From NCBI GenBank assembly GCA_025465385.1, contig JAODNG010000349.1, positions 1 to 6,826 on the forward strand: a stretch of DNA of 6,826 nt, written 5' to 3'. The notes under the pieces were generated by a model that was given only the letters and a program-made list of their open reading frames with translations, was not told the origin of the DNA and ran no database searches. This document shows positions 1 to 6,394 of the stretch, in pieces. The position numbers and the translations under genes were made by a program. Numbering within the stretch: the stretch's first letter is position 1; each line of letters starts with the position of its first letter. The DNA comes from Pseudonocardiales bacterium. GTDB lineage: Bacteria > Actinomycetota > Actinomycetes > Mycobacteriales > Pseudonocardiaceae.

Positions 1-2134
1 CCGGGATCTCGCCGTAGTCGCGCTCCTTGGCCGCCAGCGCATCCGCCAGTTGCAGTGAGCCGTCCAACGCCCGCGCCAGGTCCTGGCGTAGCAGCGCGAC
101 GTCCGGCGACCGACCGAAACGCGGCGAGACGGTGAAGCTCTGCACCGCCACACAACCGCCGGGCAGCTCCACGACCCGGGTGTCCGCGGAGTGGACCCGC
201 AGCGAGTGCAGCGCGAGTACCCCGGCTGCCAGGGCGAGCACTCCCGGCCGGCCTGGAGCCACGATCGTGATGGTGGTCGTCGCGTCCGGTCCGGTAACGC
301 CACTCGCGGTGACGTGCAGCGCGCCGGTGCTGACGAACTGCAGCGCCAGCGCACGGTGCTCCTTGGTGAGCGGCTCCGGAGCCGGTAGCGGCCGGCCGGC
401 CAGCACCGCACGGCAGCGCTCGGCGAGATCGGAGATCAGGCCGGCAAGCCATTCGGTCCAGACGCCAGGGCCGGTCGCCAGGCTGTCCGCCTCGGCCAGC
501 GCGACCAGCAGCTCGAGCAGGGTTGGGTCACCACCGAGAGTGTCGACTACCCGCTGCGCGGTGGTGGGATCGTCGAGGTCCCGGCGGGTTGCGGTATGGG
601 GTAGCAGCAAATGGTGGCGCACCATCGCGCAGAGCGTCTCGACGTCCGAGGGCCACAACCCGAGCCGGTGCCCGATCTGCTCGGCGAGCGCGGCACCGAC
701 GATGCTGTGGTCCCCGCCCCGACCCTTGCCCAGGTCGTGCAGCAGCGCGCCGAGCAGGAGCAGGTCCGGGCGAGCGACCGTCGTGGTCAGCCGAGCCGCC
801 TGCGCCGCGGCTTCCACCAGATGCCGGTCCACGGTCCAGACATGTGCCCGATCCCGCGGAGGCAGGTCACGCACCGCACCCCATTCCGGGAACAGCCGTC
901 CCCACAGCCCGGTGCGGTCCATCGCCTCGATGACATCAACCGCCGCCGGGCCGGCGCCGAGCAGCGACAGTAGCTCGTCCAGCGCTGGCCGCGGCCATGG
1001 TCGGCGCAGCTCCGGCGCGGTCTCAGCCAAGGTGGCCAACGTGCCGGTAGCGACCGGCATACCGGTTCGTGCCGCCGTCGCCGCGACTCGCAGAGCCAGC
1101 GCCGGGTCCCGTACCGGGTTTGCGTCGCGGGCCAGTGCCACCTGGCCGCCATGCTCGACGACGCCCTCATCCAACGGACGACGTACCGGTCCGCGAGTGA
1201 GGCTGCGCAGCCCGGGCAGCCGTCCGCGGCCGCGCTGCGCGGGCACTGCGGCCCGCGCAGCGCGCAACCCGACGTCCACTGCATAGACAACCGTCCGCGC
1301 CGCTCCGGAAAGGCATCGGGCCAGCTCGAACCGGTCTCCGAGCGTCAGCGCCGCGGCAACCTGGTCGGCCTCCTGCGCACGGAGCACGTCGCGGGCCCTG
1401 CCAGCGAACCGGTGCAGCTCGGTGCGCACATCGAGCAGCAGATCGCGCGCTTCTCGCACGTCGGGCCCGGCCCGGTCCACGAGTTGGCCAGCGGCCAGCG
1501 CATCCAGCAACTGCACATCCCGCAACCCGCCGTGGCCGTTCTTGAGATCCGGTTCCACCCGGTGCGCGATGTCACCACTGCGCTGCCAGCGCTCTTGCGT
1601 TGACTCAACGAGCTCGTCGAGCCGGCCGCGGACACCGCTGCGCCACGCGCGCCGCACGGCGGTATCCATCGCAGTGAACAACTCCTCGTCCCCCGCGATC
1701 AGGCGGCCTTCGAGCAACCCCAGCGCGGCGCGCAGGTCGGTGGCTGCCACCTGGACAGCCTGTCCGACCGTTCGCACGCTGTGGTCAAGATCGATGCCGG
1801 CATCCCACAGCGGGTACCACAACGAGTTCGCGAGCTCGGCCACATCGCGCTTGCCGTCATGCAGCAGGACCAGGTCGAGATCGGAGTACGGCACCACCTC
1901 TCGGCGACCCAACGCACCGACCGCGAGCAACGCGCTGCCGCCACCGAGGCCCACCGCCGTACAGCGAGAGGTGAGCCACAACTCGTAGAGGTCTGCAAGC
2001 GCCGCCCGCAGCGCGTGCGCGCCGAGCTGGCGCTGCCGAGGATTTCCGCCGAGAAGAGCGGCACGGGCCCTGACGAGATCGTCTGCGGGAGTGTCCGAGC
2101 CGCCGGGATGGGAGAGGGCTCCTGGCCGCTTCAT
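1..2134 (-). CDS. glnD: PII protein nucleotidyltransferase / uridylyl-removing-type enzyme GlnD (3' end beyond window)
   Basis: GlnD covalently modifies the PII signal protein according to nitrogen status; in actinobacteria studied so far the modification is adenylylation of PII Tyr51. The minus-strand frame is open for 711 codons and runs off the left edge. Visible domains: nucleotidyltransferase with GALGRREVVPYSDLDL at residues 73-88 (metal-binding D85 and D87); the GlnD hallmark EPDLKNGHGGLRD at 194-206; an HD domain with H438, H466-D467 (LLHDLGKGRGGDHS), H476 and H507-H508; and a first ACT domain at about 619-670. The second ACT domain should lie outside the window. No internal stop or frameshift was seen. 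The ATG at 2134 was chosen because AAGGGG lies 6 bases upstream; the only nearby in-frame alternative is a TTG 18 bases earlier. It lies 230 bases after glnB, not overlapping, so it may have its own promoter. Large open frames on the other strand here are shadows. Confidence 0.96.
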   Translation of the reverse strand, partial: MKRPGALSHPGGSDTPADDLVRARAALLGGNPRQRQLGAHALRAALADLYELWLTSRCTAVGLGGGSALLAVGALGRREVVPYSDLDLVLLHDGKRDVAELANSLWYPLWDAGIDLDHSVRTVGQAVQVAATDLRAALGLLEGRLIAGDEELFTAMDTAVRRAWRSGVRGRLDELVESTQERWQRSGDIAHRVEPDLKNGHGGLRDVQLLDALAAGQLVDRAGPDVREARDLLLDVRTELHRFAGRARDVLRAQEADQVAAALTLGDRFELARCLSGAARTVVYAVDVGLRAARAAVPAQRGRGRLPGLRSLTRGPVRRPLDEGVVEHGGQVALARDANPVRDPALALRVAATAARTGMPVATGTLATLAETAPELRRPWPRPALDELLSLLGAGPAAVDVIEAMDRTGLWGRLFPEWGAVRDLPPRDRAHVWTVDRHLVEAAAQAARLTTTVARPDLLLLGALLHDLGKGRGGDHSIVGAALAEQIGHRLGLWPSDVETLCAMVRHHLLLPHTATRRDLDDPTTAQRVVDTLGGDPTLLELLVALAEADSLATGPGVWTEWLAGLISDLAERCRAVLAGRPLPAPEPLTKEHRALALQFVSTGALHVTASGVTGPDATTTITIVAPGRPGVLALAAGVLALHSLRVHSADTRVVELPGGCVAVQSFTVSPRFGRSPDVALLRQDLARALDGSLQLADALAAKERDYGEIP

Positions 2135-2227
2135 CGCCCTCCCCTTCCGTGCCAAAGATCGCTGGTTTGGTGCCGTCCGTGCTGGCATCCACCCGGCCAC
2201 GTCGGTCGCCTTGAGGGTTCGCGAGCC

Positions 2228-2278
2228 TTGTAACGCAGCGACCGCTGGTTCGTTACAAACAGGTTTCCGGCAGATCAC
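2228..2278 (-). promoter_or_regulatory. Candidate GlnR-type operator upstream of glnD, overlapping an inverted repeat
   Basis: Read on the minus strand, 5-mers sit at a fixed 11-base step: GTGAT (2278-2274), GAAAC (2267-2263), GTAAC (2256-2252), GCGGT (2245-2241) and GTTAC (2234-2230), each separated by exactly 6 bases. The known Streptomyces GlnR box is gTnAc-n6-GaAAc repeated twice, so the first three elements fit well (4/5, 5/5, 5/5); the fourth is poor. An exact 8-base inverted repeat, TTGTAACG (2228-2235) and CGTTACAA (2251-2258), overlaps it, so another dimeric regulator is possible. The site lies about 95-145 bases before the glnD start. I could not assign convincing -35 and -10 boxes. 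Confidence 0.5.
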
Positions 2279-2284
2279 CCACTC

Positions 2285-2317
2285 GCCGGGAACCGGTGAG
2301 AGGCACCGGTACCCGGC
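2285..2317 (-). terminator. Strong hairpin after glnB, possible U-less terminator
   Basis: GCCGGG (2285-2290) pairs with CCCGGC (2312-2317), and ACCGGTG (2292-2298) pairs with CACCGGT (2304-2310). Together they give a 13-pair stem with one mismatch and a 5-base loop. It lies 47 bases beyond the glnB stop codon. There is no T tract on the minus strand after it, so it is not a classic intrinsic terminator; such stems are common ends in high-G+C actinobacteria. It could instead stabilise the amt-glnB mRNA 3' end. Because the stem is nearly symmetric it would form on either strand. Confidence 0.45.
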
Positions 2318-2333
2318 CAGGAAATCAGCACGT

Positions 2334-2361
2334 CACAGCTTGAGAACGGCACAGCTTGAGA
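2334..2361. repeat. Two 12-base direct repeats just after the glnB stop
   Basis: CACAGCTTGAGA occurs at 2334-2345 and again at 2350-2361, a 16-base period. The pair begins 3 bases after the glnB stop codon on the minus strand. No function is recognised; it could be a tandem duplication or a paired protein-binding site. Confidence 0.7.
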
Positions 2362-2364
2362 CCG

Positions 2365-2703
2365 TCACAGGGCGTCTAGACCGCGCTCACCGGTTCGCAC
2401 CCGGACCACGGTTTCCACCGGAGTGACCCAGACCTTCCCGTCCCCGATCTTCCCGGTCCGAGCCGCCTCGACCAGCGCGTCGATGGTCTTGTCCACCTGC
2501 ACCTCGTCTACCACGACCTCCACCCGGATCTTGGGCACGAAGTCGACCGAGTACTCCGCACCCCGGTAGACCTCCGTGTGCCCCTTCTGCCGGCCGAAGC
2601 CCTGCACCTCGCTGACCGTCATTCCCAGTACCCCGATGTGTTCCAGGGCTGCCTTGACGTCCTCCAGCGTGAACGGCTTGACGATTGCCGTCACCAGCTT
2701 CAT
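2365..2703 (-). CDS. glnB: PII nitrogen regulatory protein (GlnB/GlnK)
   Basis: This is a trimeric cytosolic PII signal protein that binds ATP/ADP and 2-oxoglutarate and controls the ammonium channel. It has 112 residues, the usual PII length. Seen: N-terminal MKLVTAIVKPF; the T-loop region VQGFGRQKGHTEVYRGAEY at 33-51, with Tyr51 (the GlnD target) and Tyr46 present; and the C-terminal signature TGKIGDGKVWV followed by VRVRTGERG. The ATG at 2703 matches the family start and shares one base with the amt stop (TGATG). A GTG three bases earlier (2706) would give MMKL and a 4-base GTGA overlap. GGAAGG just upstream, inside the end of amt, can serve either start. The amt-glnB coupling is the classic arrangement of a PII protein that docks on and closes Amt, which favours a GlnK-like role. 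Actinobacterial literature uses both glnB and glnK for this gene. Confidence 0.97.
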   Translation of the reverse strand: MKLVTAIVKPFTLEDVKAALEHIGVLGMTVSEVQGFGRQKGHTEVYRGAEYSVDFVPKIRVEVVVDEVQVDKTIDALVEAARTGKIGDGKVWVTPVETVVRVRTGERGLDAL

Positions 2704-4088
2704 CACTGATCACCCTTCCTGGCGGCCGAGGCCGGAACCTTGCTCGTAGGGACCGCCGGAGTGGGCCGGCTGCTGTTCGACAAGCCGGTCCCGGTGGTGA
2801 AGATCGCGCTGAGCTCATAGCCGGCCTCAGCGTGCTCGGTCTCGTCGATACCGGTCCGCTCAGCCTCTTCGTCCACACGCAGACCGATAGTGTGCTTCAA
2901 CACCAGTGCGATGATCAAAGCTCCGACGAACGAGAAGATCATCACAGCGAAGGCGGCCACTGCCTGGCGCCACAGCTGGTCGGTGCCTCCTCCGTAGAAA
3001 AGGCCGTTGACCCCGGCGGGAGCGGCCGACGTGGCGAAGAAACCGACCAGCAAGGTGCCGGCCAACCCGCCGATAAGGTGCACGCCGACCACGTCGAGCG
3101 AGTCGTCGAAACCGAACCGGAACTTGATGCCGACCGCGAGCGCACACACCCCGCCAGCGATTGCTCCTACCGCAATCGCCCCCATGGGAGAGACCGACGA
3201 GCACGATGGGGTGATGGCGACCAGGCCGGCCACCACGCCGGAGGCGGCGCCGAGGCTGGTCGGTCGGCCGTCCCGGATGCGCTCGACGAGCAGCCAGCCC
3301 AGCATCGCTGCGCAGGTGGCCACCGTGGTGTTGATAAAGGTGATACCTGCGACGCCGTTGGCGGCGACGGCCGATCCGGCGTTGAAGCCGAACCACCCGA
3401 ACCACAGCAACCCGGCACCGAGCATCACGAACGGCAGGTTGTGCGGACGCATCGCTTCACGCGGCCAGCCGCGGCGTCTGCCAAGTACCAAACACAGCGC
3501 AAAACCCGCGGCGCCCGCGTTGATATGCACCGCCGTGCCACCGGCGAAGTCGATCGCTTTGAGCTGGTTGGCGATCCAGCCGCCCTTCGCAGCGCTGACG
3601 CCGTCGAAGGCGAAAACCCAGTGCGCGACCGGGAAGTAGATCAGGGTGGCCCAGATCGCCGCGAATGCCAGCCACGGCCCGAACCGCAGCCGGTCGGCCA
3701 CCGCACCCGACACCAAGGCTACCGTGATGATCGCGAACATCGCCTGGAACGCGACGAACACCGTCGCCGGGATGGTTCCCACTAGTGGGATCGCGACTTT
3801 AGCGCCCCCGCTGGCGACGTAGGTCCCGCCGTATAGACCCTTAAGCCCCGCATAGTCGAACGGATTGCCGATCAGGCCGTGCCCCGCGTCGTTGCCGAAT
3901 GCCTCTGAGTAGCCGTAAAGCACCCAAAGGACGCCCACGATCCCCATCGCGGACATACTCATCATTATCATGTTCAGGACGCTCTTCGAGCGGACCATGC
4001 CGCCGTAGAAGAACGCCAGGCCCGGAGTCATCAGCAGCACGAGGGCGGAGCTGGCAAGCATCCAGGCAGTGTCACCTGTGTCTGGCAC
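2703..4088 (-). CDS. amt: Ammonium transporter, Amt/MEP/Rh family
   Basis: This is an inner-membrane trimeric channel that imports ammonium. With the GTG start at 4088 it has 461 residues and the expected 11 hydrophobic segments. Seen: LLMTPGLAFFYGGMVR in the first helix; VFVAFQAMFAIIT with the gate phenylalanine near residue 114; HWVFAFDGVSAAKGGW; the Amt signature DFAGGTAVHINAG with the first twin histidine at 188; and DVVGVHLIGG with the second at 337. A cytosolic tail of about 60 residues (RVDEEAERTGIDETEHAEAGY onward) corresponds to the region that senses PII in relatives. The open frame extends upstream to 4175, but that would add 29 unusual residues and run into the GlnR-like operator. 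The GTG at 4088 has AGAGGAG 7 bases before it, so it is preferred. It is coupled to glnB by a one-base overlap. Confidence 0.96.
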   Translation of the reverse strand: MPDTGDTAWMLASSALVLLMTPGLAFFYGGMVRSKSVLNMIMMSMSAMGIVGVLWVLYGYSEAFGNDAGHGLIGNPFDYAGLKGLYGGTYVASGGAKVAIPLVGTIPATVFVAFQAMFAIITVALVSGAVADRLRFGPWLAFAAIWATLIYFPVAHWVFAFDGVSAAKGGWIANQLKAIDFAGGTAVHINAGAAGFALCLVLGRRRGWPREAMRPHNLPFVMLGAGLLWFGWFGFNAGSAVAANGVAGITFINTTVATCAAMLGWLLVERIRDGRPTSLGAASGVVAGLVAITPSCSSVSPMGAIAVGAIAGGVCALAVGIKFRFGFDDSLDVVGVHLIGGLAGTLLVGFFATSAAPAGVNGLFYGGGTDQLWRQAVAAFAVMIFSFVGALIIALVLKHTIGLRVDEEAERTGIDETEHAEAGYELSAIFTTGTGLSNSSRPTPAVPTSKVPASAARKGDQ

Positions 4089-4158
4089 GGGTTCACTCCT
4101 CTGTGTCGAGACACGCATCACGATCGGGTGGTGCGTGTGAAAAGAGTGAACAGTGGGT

Positions 4159-4217
4159 GTTTCGGCCGGAGGCACAGTATGTTTCCGCCACGTTAACTGT
4201 GGGGGGCCTACTGTTAC
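4159..4217 (-). promoter_or_regulatory. Candidate GlnR operator upstream of amt
   Basis: On the minus strand the elements are TTAAC (4196-4192), GAAAC (4185-4181), TGCCT (4174-4170) and GAAAC (4163-4159), each separated by exactly 6 bases. The two exact GAAAC half-sites are 22 bases apart, which is the repeat length of the known GlnR box (gTnAc-n6-GaAAc, twice). A further exact gTnAc element, GTAAC, lies at 4217-4213 but is off the 22-base register by one. The core site is about 70-108 bases before the amt start. amt is a well-known GlnR target, activated under nitrogen limitation. A promoter -10/-35 pair could not be assigned. Confidence 0.6.
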
Positions 4218-4270
4218 GTCGGTGTTGCTGATGTCGATGGACTAGCCCAGTCACTTCGTGCATTAGAAGT

Positions 4271-5977
4271 TCAGTCCAATAAGGCGTCCACGAACGCAGC
4301 GGGCTCGAATGGGGCGAGATCGTCTACACCCTCGCCGAGGCCCACCAACTTGACCGGCACCCCCAGCTCGCGCTGTACGTGGAAGACGATGCCACCCTTG
4401 GCAGTACCGTCCAGCTTGGTCAAGACGATGCCGGTGACATCGACGACCTCGCGGAACACCCTCGCCTGCATAATCCCGTTCTGCCCGGTGGTGGCGTCCA
4501 GGACCAGGAGCACCTCATCCACCTCCGTCTGCTTCGAGATCACCCGCTTCACCTTGCCCAGCTCGTCCATCAGGCCGGTCTTGGTGTGCAGCCGGCCGGC
4601 GGTGTCGATCAACACCGTGTCCACACCGTCAACGCTGCCCCGCTTGACCGCATCGAACGCCACGCTGGCTGGGTCAGCGCCCTCGGCGCCGCGCACGACC
4701 TGCGCGCCGGCGCGCTCCCCCCAGGTGGCCAGCTGGTCGACGGCGGCGGCCCGGAAGGTATCGGCTGCACCGAGCAGCACCCGCCGCCCGTCGGCGACCA
4801 GCACCCGGGCCAGCTTGCCGGTGGTGGTGGTCTTACCGGTGCCATTCACTCCGGCGATCAGCACCACGCCGGGGACGCTCACGCCATCGGCGCCGTTGTG
4901 CGGCAACGCCCGCACAGCACGGTCGAGCTCCGGTCGAAGCGCTTCGATCAGCACGTCGCGCAGCGCCGCACGGGCTTGCTCAGGCGTCCGCACGGCGCGC
5001 GCAGCGAGTTCGGCGCGCAGCCTGTCCACGATCTCTGTAGTGGTGGCCGCGCCGAGGTCGGCCAGCAACAGAGTGTCTTCCACGTCGGTCCAGGAATCCT
5101 CGTCGAGATCGCCGGCGCCGAGTAGACCCAGCAAACTCTGCCCGAATGCCGATCGGGACTTCGCCAGCCGACCGCGCAGCCGCACCAGCCGGCCAGCAGG
5201 GGCGTCGATCGGCTCGACCTGCGCGGCTGCCGGTTCTGCCGGCGCCAGTTGCGCCGGAACCGGTTGTACCGGTGCCGGTTCCGCGGGCGCCGGTTTGGGG
5301 GGAGCCGGTTGTACCGGTGCCTCAGCCGGAGCCGGCTTGGGAGGAGCCGGTTCAACAGGTCGTTGCTTCGTCGGCGCCGGCGCAGCGACACGCGTGGGGG
5401 GCGGTGGCGCTGTTGATTTCCGCTTCGGCCTGGTTGTCGGAGGCGGTTTCGGGGGCGCCGGAGCAGAACCCTGAGTTTTCGGCGGCGACGGCGCAGCCGG
5501 CGCCTGTGCAGGCGGCTTCGGCGGCGCTGGAGCAGAAGGCTGCGGCCGCACAGGGGTCTCAGGGCGCGCTTGCGCAGGCAGTTTCGGCGCCGCGGGAGCA
5601 GACGGCGCTTGCGCAGGCGGCTTCGGCGGCGCCGGAGCAGACGGGGCTTGCGCAGGCGGTTTCGGCGGCGCCGGAGCAGAAGCCTGCGGCCGTACAGGGG
5701 CCTCAGGGGGCGCCTGTGCAGGTGACTTCGGCTGCGCCGGAGCCGAAGCCTGGGGCGGCGCCGGTGGATTGGGGGGCGCCGGTGGACCACCTCCGCCGGA
5801 GGAGAAGCTGATGGAGCCGCCAGCCTGATAACGGCGAGGAGCCGGCGGCGCCTCCACCTGCTGGTCGGGCTTCTCGGCGATGCTGATCCGCCGGCGGCGA
5901 GCTAGCAACAGGCCCACGGCCAGCGCGACCAACAACGCCACCGCGATGGCGACGGAGATCCAGATCACGCTAGACAC
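4271..5977 (-). CDS. ftsY: Signal recognition particle receptor FtsY with long Pro/Ala-rich linker
   Basis: FtsY is the SRP receptor GTPase; it pairs with Ffh to deliver ribosome-nascent chains to SecYEG. It has 568 residues from the GTG at 5977, which has AGGA 7 bases upstream; the open frame reaches 6049 but without better support. Order: one membrane segment at about 4-26 followed by RRRR (cytoplasmic side), a linker rich in Pro, Ala, Lys and Gln at about 42-256, an N domain from about 262, then the G domain. GTPase motifs: GVNGTGKT (376-383), DTFRAAA (406-412), DTAGR (458-462), DATTGQNG (494-501), TKLDGTAKGG (520-529) and GLGEGVDDL (546-554). All key residues are intact. Actinobacterial FtsY proteins are usually near 400-450 residues; the excess here is the linker. 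It is upstream of amt but separated by 182 bases and an operator, so it is probably a separate unit. Confidence 0.96.
   Translation of the reverse strand: MSSVIWISVAIAVALLVALAVGLLLARRRRISIAEKPDQQVEAPPAPRRYQAGGSISFSSGGGGPPAPPNPPAPPQASAPAQPKSPAQAPPEAPVRPQASAPAPPKPPAQAPSAPAPPKPPAQAPSAPAAPKLPAQARPETPVRPQPSAPAPPKPPAQAPAAPSPPKTQGSAPAPPKPPPTTRPKRKSTAPPPPTRVAAPAPTKQRPVEPAPPKPAPAEAPVQPAPPKPAPAEPAPVQPVPAQLAPAEPAAAQVEPIDAPAGRLVRLRGRLAKSRSAFGQSLLGLLGAGDLDEDSWTDVEDTLLLADLGAATTTEIVDRLRAELAARAVRTPEQARAALRDVLIEALRPELDRAVRALPHNGADGVSVPGVVLIAGVNGTGKTTTTGKLARVLVADGRRVLLGAADTFRAAAVDQLATWGERAGAQVVRGAEGADPASVAFDAVKRGSVDGVDTVLIDTAGRLHTKTGLMDELGKVKRVISKQTEVDEVLLVLDATTGQNGIMQARVFREVVDVTGIVLTKLDGTAKGGIVFHVQRELGVPVKLVGLGEGVDDLAPFEPAAFVDALLD
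5569..5685 (-). repeat. 39-base tandem repeats inside the ftsY linker (3 copies)
   Basis: The motif CTTGCGCAGGC recurs on the plus strand at 5569, 5608 and 5647, exactly 39 bases apart, each followed by TTCGGC and GGAGCAGA-like sequence. Copies 2 and 3 are nearly identical; copy 1 is more diverged. Being 13 codons long, the unit keeps the frame and encodes PPKPPAQAPSAPA-type repeats in FtsY. Looser copies with variants of PAPPKP continue on both sides across about 5220-5790. This suggests linker growth by slippage or unequal exchange. Confidence 0.85.
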
Positions 5978-6014
5978 CAGACCATCCTGGCATCCGGCCG
6001 TGCTGGTGAGCAGC

Positions 6015-6041
6015 GCCGGTCGGGCACCGGCCGTGCGTATA
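6015..6041 (-). promoter_or_regulatory. Possible ftsY promoter -10 and leader hairpin
   Basis: On the minus strand TATACG (6041-6036) is the best -10-like hexamer upstream of ftsY; it would give a leader of about 50 bases. No good -35 element lies at the right distance. Between it and the start, GCCGGT (6015-6020) and ACCGGC (6026-6031) form a 6-base hairpin with a 5-base loop. This is a weak call resting on position and one hexamer. Confidence 0.22.
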
Positions 6042-6117
6042 CCGCCCACCAGGTACTCATGCGGACGTTTCGGCGCCCTCGAGAGGTTGCGCTCAGGGCC
6101 GCGCCCGCGTCAGTGCT

Positions 6118-6390
6118 TTAGAAGGGCGGAGGGTCTTGGTTGGCGTCTGGTTGCGCTTCCGGTGGTGGTTCCGGTTCCGGTGGTGGCTTTGTCCAGATCT
6201 CGGAGTTCTCCCAGCCGGCGTCCGCCGGGATCAGTAGCGGTAATGGCGGCTGACCGCGACCGAGAGGATCCGGTAGCGGGTTCGAGGATCGGGGGCAGGC
6301 ACCGCTGGTAGCTGTGGCCCAGGCGACTGGTCCAGACGACAATCGGGTGATAACACACACCGGGTGGGGAACTGGCGTGATCTCCCGCGT
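6118..6390 (-). pseudogene. C-terminal remnant of a DUF222/13E12-type HNH endonuclease gene, frameshifted
   Basis: Three pieces in two minus-strand frames join into one plausible protein end. REITPVPHP (about 6387-6361) is in frame with the last piece. VVWTSRLGHSYQRCLPPILEP (6340-6278) is in another frame. Then PLPDPLGRGQPPLPLLIPADAGWENSEIW and a PPPEPEPPPE tail ending DPPPF with stop TAA at 6120-6118 return to the first frame. The W-T-S-x-L-G-H-x-Y element followed by a proline-rich acidic tail ending PPPF resembles the C-terminus of actinobacterial DUF222/HNH (REP13E12) proteins. The HNH catalytic core and the DUF222 domain are absent, so it is a dead 3' scrap. The family call rests on recalled resemblance, not a search. 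Two offsetting frameshifts argue for decay rather than chance. Confidence 0.45.
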
Positions 6391-6394
6391 CTGG

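Noticed and set aside
27..1286. 419-codon open frame on the plus strand, and smaller ones across 1151-2233
   Set aside because: It is antisense to glnD, low in complexity (Ser/Arg/Ala-rich), lacks recognisable domains, and arises from G+C codon bias in the true gene.
2685..3785. 366-codon open frame on the plus strand
   Set aside because: Antisense to amt, with a hydrophilic composition typical of a shadow frame and no domain.
4103..4114. GTGTC-GA-GACAC mirror near the amt ribosome-binding site
   Set aside because: Very short arms with a 2-base centre; likely chance in this base composition.
4253..4270. Small hairpin (ACTTC / GAAGT) directly after the ftsY stop as a terminator
   Set aside because: Only 5 pairs with an 8-base loop and no T tract; too weak to call.
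4350..5811. Plus-strand open frames of 374, 248 and 221 codons with Ala/Gly/Ser/Pro repeats
   Set aside because: They mirror ftsY and its repetitive linker on the opposite strand; the repeats belong to the FtsY Pro/Ala linker.
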